The notes under the pieces are model-generated. The model ran no database searches, had not been told where the DNA came from, and saw nothing but the letters and a program-made list of their open reading frames with translations. DNA of 64,000 nucleotides from JAGVSR01 sp964589785. Its GTDB lineage: Bacteria; Pseudomonadota; Alphaproteobacteria; Rhizobiales; Hyphomicrobiaceae. A program made the translations under genes and the position numbers. The DNA lies in the NCBI GenBank assembly GCA_964589785.1, contig CAZPUQ010000002.1, forward strand, positions 186,001-250,000. The letters are read 5' to 3'. Positions 61,969 through 64,000 of the stretch are shown here, piece after piece. The first letter of the stretch is position 1; every line of letters begins with the position of its first letter.

Positions 61969-63189
61969 TCAGTCGTCGAGAAGGTGCTCGTAGCGCTTGT
62001 CGGTCAGCGTCTTCAGGAACGCCTCCAGGGCGGCGATGCGGCCGTTGTCCAGCGCGACTCCCGTCTTGAGGTCGGCGTGCGAGATGGTCTCGGCGACCTC
62101 CGGGTCGCCCCACGGCCCACCCGTTTCGGGATTGATCTGCGCCTCCGGCCTGCGGCTCGTGTACTTGTTGTAGAATTGAATGGCGGTCCGCAGCTTGTTG
62201 AAGATGCCGTTGTGCATGTAAGGCGCCGTGACCGCGACGTTCCTCAGCGTCGGGACCTTGAACTTGCCGGACTGCGCGCGATCCGCTGGCCGCGTCCCGT
62301 CCTTCAAGCCGGGATCGACGAAGCCGTCGCCCTTGCCGTTCGCGGCACGGGCGTGCGCATTCACCGGCAGGCCGATGTTGTGGTACTCGAAGCCCGTGAA
62401 CAGCTCGGGCAAGGGGCTTTGCCCTCCGCGCATCGGCCGGTGACAGTTGCTGCAGTGCAAGGCCAGGAAGACGACGCGGCCGAATTCCTCTTGCGAGCTG
62501 AGCTTGGCCTCGCCGCGCAGCGAGCGGTCGAATTTCGAATCGAACGGCGCGAATTCGCTCGTGCGCAGGTGGGCGGCGAGCGCCCGGGTCACGGCATCGA
62601 GCGTCCGATCCGGATCCGCCAGGACGTCGGCCCCGAACTCGGCCTTGAAGCGCGCAACGTAGTCGTCGTTCTCGGCAATGCGCGCAGCGAGCGATCGGGC
62701 ATCCGGCATCCCCATCTCGATCGGACTGAAGAGCGGACCCTTGGCCTGCTCTTCGAGCGTGTCGGCGCGCCCGTCCCAGAAGAGGCCGCCCGCGAACGTG
62801 CCGTTCGGCCGCTTCGTCAGCGGCGGCGCGAAACGCGCATACATGAGTGTCGGCGCGTTCCGGTCTCCGAGCGACGTGCCGTCGTCGCCCACGGAGACCG
62901 CCCGCCCCGCATCCGAGCCGCGCGGATCGGCGAAGGCGAAGCTCGGATCGTGGCACGTGGCGCACGACTGCGTCCGATGGCGCGACAGGTTCGCGTCAAA
63001 GAACAACTGGGCGCCAAGCTGCTCCAGGGGGGACACCTGCGATCGGTCCTCGCTGTCGGCGGCCGGCTCGGCTGCGAGCTCGAGAGAGCGCACCGCCAGC
63101 AGGACGACGGCGAGCGCCGCGACGCCAAGGCGCCATGCGAAAAGCGCGTTTGCCACTCGGGCCGGTATCCGTGCAATCCTGGTGAGCAT
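61969..63189 (-). CDS. Di-heme cytochrome c peroxidase / MauG family protein
   Basis: Periplasmic protein of 406 residues. An N-terminal hydrophobic helix (ALFAWRLGVAALAVVLLAV) exports or anchors it. Two c-type heme sites are C76-A-T-C79-H80 and C246-S-N-C249-H250, in the order of the CCP/MauG family; FEYHNIGLPV and KVPTLRNVAVTAPYMHNGIF follow, the latter a family signature. It may reduce hydrogen peroxide or modify a partner protein. It converges on the ABC exporter gene with 9 bp between stops. Confidence 0.88.
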   Translation of the reverse strand: MLTRIARIPARVANALFAWRLGVAALAVVLLAVRSLELAAEPAADSEDRSQVSPLEQLGAQLFFDANLSRHRTQSCATCHDPSFAFADPRGSDAGRAVSVGDDGTSLGDRNAPTLMYARFAPPLTKRPNGTFAGGLFWDGRADTLEEQAKGPLFSPIEMGMPDARSLAARIAENDDYVARFKAEFGADVLADPDRTLDAVTRALAAHLRTSEFAPFDSKFDRSLRGEAKLSSQEEFGRVVFLALHCSNCHRPMRGGQSPLPELFTGFEYHNIGLPVNAHARAANGKGDGFVDPGLKDGTRPADRAQSGKFKVPTLRNVAVTAPYMHNGIFNKLRTAIQFYNKYTSRRPEAQINPETGGPWGDPEVAETISHADLKTGVALDNGRIAALEAFLKTLTDKRYEHLLDD

Positions 63190-63217
63190 CGAGACCTCGG
63201 CCGCGCGCCGACTGGAA

Positions 63218-63293
63218 TGGTGGGCCCGCCAGGACTCGAACCTGGAACCAGGCGGTTATGAGCCGCCAGCTCTAACCGTTGAGCTACGGGCCC
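63218..63293 (-). tRNA. tRNA with CAU anticodon, probably tRNA-Ile2
   Basis: On the minus strand a complete 76-base cloverleaf with encoded CCA: acceptor GGGCCCG pairs with CGGGCCC, D-arm GCTC/GAGC, anticodon stem GGCGG/CCGCC with loop CTCATAA (anticodon CAT), and T-arm CCAGG/CCTGG with loop TTCGAGT. The GGTTAGAGC-N-GGCG pattern and the anticodon stem resemble the bacterial tRNA-Ile2 whose CAU is modified to lysidine-AU, rather than elongator tRNA-Met. Confidence 0.93.
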
Positions 63294-63437
63294 GGAGCGA
63301 CGGTCTCGCCGCCTTCTACACCAGTTCGCCGTTCCTGGATCAAGCCCCGATCAAGCACCGGCATCGGTCATCATTTGGCCCGGAACCGCCGCGACCTTGC
63401 CGCGCCGTTCAATCGACTTCAAAATAGGGACGCCACC

Positions 63438-64000
63438 ATGGCTTTCGCCCGCCGGCTCGGTCCGGCCCTTCTCCTGACTCTTGCGGCCTTTGTGCTCGCT
63501 GCCGCTCCCGCCGCCGCCGAGGACACGCGCATGGACCGCATCATCACCGTATCTGCAACCGGCCAGGCGACGGCCGTTCCCGACGAGGCTCGCATCCAGA
63601 CCGGCGTCGTCGCGGAGGCGGCGACCGTGCGCGAGGCACTGTCGAAGAACAACGCCGCCATGGCCACGCTCATCGCCGGGCTGAAGGAGAACGGCATCGA
63701 CGCCAAGGACATCATGACGTCCGGCTTCAGCCTCAATCCGCGCTACACGCATCCGCGCGATGGCCAGCCGGCCGTCATCGACGGCTACCAGGCGATGAAC
63801 CAGGTCGAGGTCCTCGTGCGCAATCTCGATCGCCTCGGCGAGGTGCTGGACCGTCTCGTGACGCTCGGCGCCAACCAGATGAACGGCATCGCGTTCGAGG
63901 TGAGCGCTGCCGAGACGCTGAGCGATGCGGCCCGCAAGGAGGCCATCGCCAACGCGCGGCGCCGGGCGGAGGTCTTTGCCGCGGCGGCCGGCGCCAGGGT
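63438..64000 (+). CDS. SIMPL-domain (DUF541) periplasmic protein, 3' end cut by window
   Basis: About 187 codons visible from ATG 63438. A signal peptide (RRLGPALLLTLAAFVLAAAPAAA) precedes the SIMPL domain: ITVSATGQATAVPDEARIQTGVV, ALSKNNAAMATLIAGLKENGI, IMTSGFSLNPRY, and the helix DAARKEAIANARRRAEVFAA. Members such as E. coli YggE are periplasmic, linked to oxidative stress, of unknown mechanism. It is downstream of and divergent from the tRNA and peroxidase genes. C-terminus lies outside the window. Confidence 0.88.
   Translation, partial: MAFARRLGPALLLTLAAFVLAAAPAAAEDTRMDRIITVSATGQATAVPDEARIQTGVVAEAATVREALSKNNAAMATLIAGLKENGIDAKDIMTSGFSLNPRYTHPRDGQPAVIDGYQAMNQVEVLVRNLDRLGEVLDRLVTLGANQMNGIAFEVSAAETLSDAARKEAIANARRRAEVFAAAAGAR

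Noticed and set aside
63218..63293. Elongator tRNA-Met
   Set aside because: Anticodon CAU fits, but the acceptor and anticodon-stem sequence resembles tRNA-Ile2; a lysidine-type assignment is more likely though not proven.

Overview
The window is a contiguous piece of a high-GC (roughly two-thirds G+C by eye) bacterial chromosome. Several features point to an alphaproteobacterium, probably of the order Hyphomicrobiales: the tpiA-(small protein)-secG-pyrG run, the trpD/trpC-moaC-moeA linkage, PstA and PstC with long N-terminal extensions, a CsgH-type curli chaperone, and GTG and TTG starts. The family-level placement is inference. No phage, insertion sequence, integrase or CRISPR array was seen. 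The window cuts a glutaryl-CoA dehydrogenase gene at the left edge and a SIMPL-domain gene at the right edge.

Layout: (1) 1-8550, a tightly packed minus-strand polyamine operon (spuC-puuD-puuA-puuC-gabD-gcdH) next to a TetR-type regulator. (2) 8526-16453, the complete phosphate-starvation block phoR / pstSCAB-phoU-phoB, with a Pho-box-like element ahead of pstS. (3) 16532-20259, a Cu(I)-type P-ATPase, a DUF2892 membrane protein, a Crp/Fnr regulator and a CDGSH iron-sulfur protein. (4) 20540-23279, a DUF2946 protein followed by a TonB-dependent receptor. (5) 23343-26193, a partial thiosulfate-oxidation set (soxZ, soxY, soxS-like, soxF) without soxXAB or soxCD. (6) 26387-33608, a beta-oxidation operon (fadE, fadB/J-like, fadI-like) ending in cfa. 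(7) 33616-43601, a long minus-strand run ppiD-trpE-sixA-trpG-trpD-[membrane protein-curlin-csgH]-trpC-moaC-moeA, in which a curli module splits the trp genes. (8) 43774-47378, tpiA-hypothetical-secG-pyrG. (9) 47421-52409, a PilZ protein, fadD, an acyl carrier protein with its own ketoacyl synthase, and a cyclophilin-like protein. (10) 52522-59762, a cell-surface glycan island: sulfotransferase-like, ELM1-like, glycosyltransferases and two RgpF-related proteins, one of them fused to a methyltransferase. (11) 60208-64000, an MsbA-like ABC exporter, a di-heme cytochrome c peroxidase, a tRNA with a CAU anticodon and a SIMPL protein.

Working together: the first operon turns putrescine (and perhaps cadaverine) into succinate or glutaryl-CoA derivatives. 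The pst/pho genes form a self-contained sensor-transporter-regulator circuit. The fad genes at 26-32 kb plus fadD at 48 kb supply complete fatty-acid activation and oxidation, with cfa modifying membrane lipids. The sox genes imply reduced-sulfur use, with the remaining subunits elsewhere. The most unusual parts are the glycan island, where the two halves of the RgpF architecture sit on two convergent genes, and the curli module inside the trp operon.
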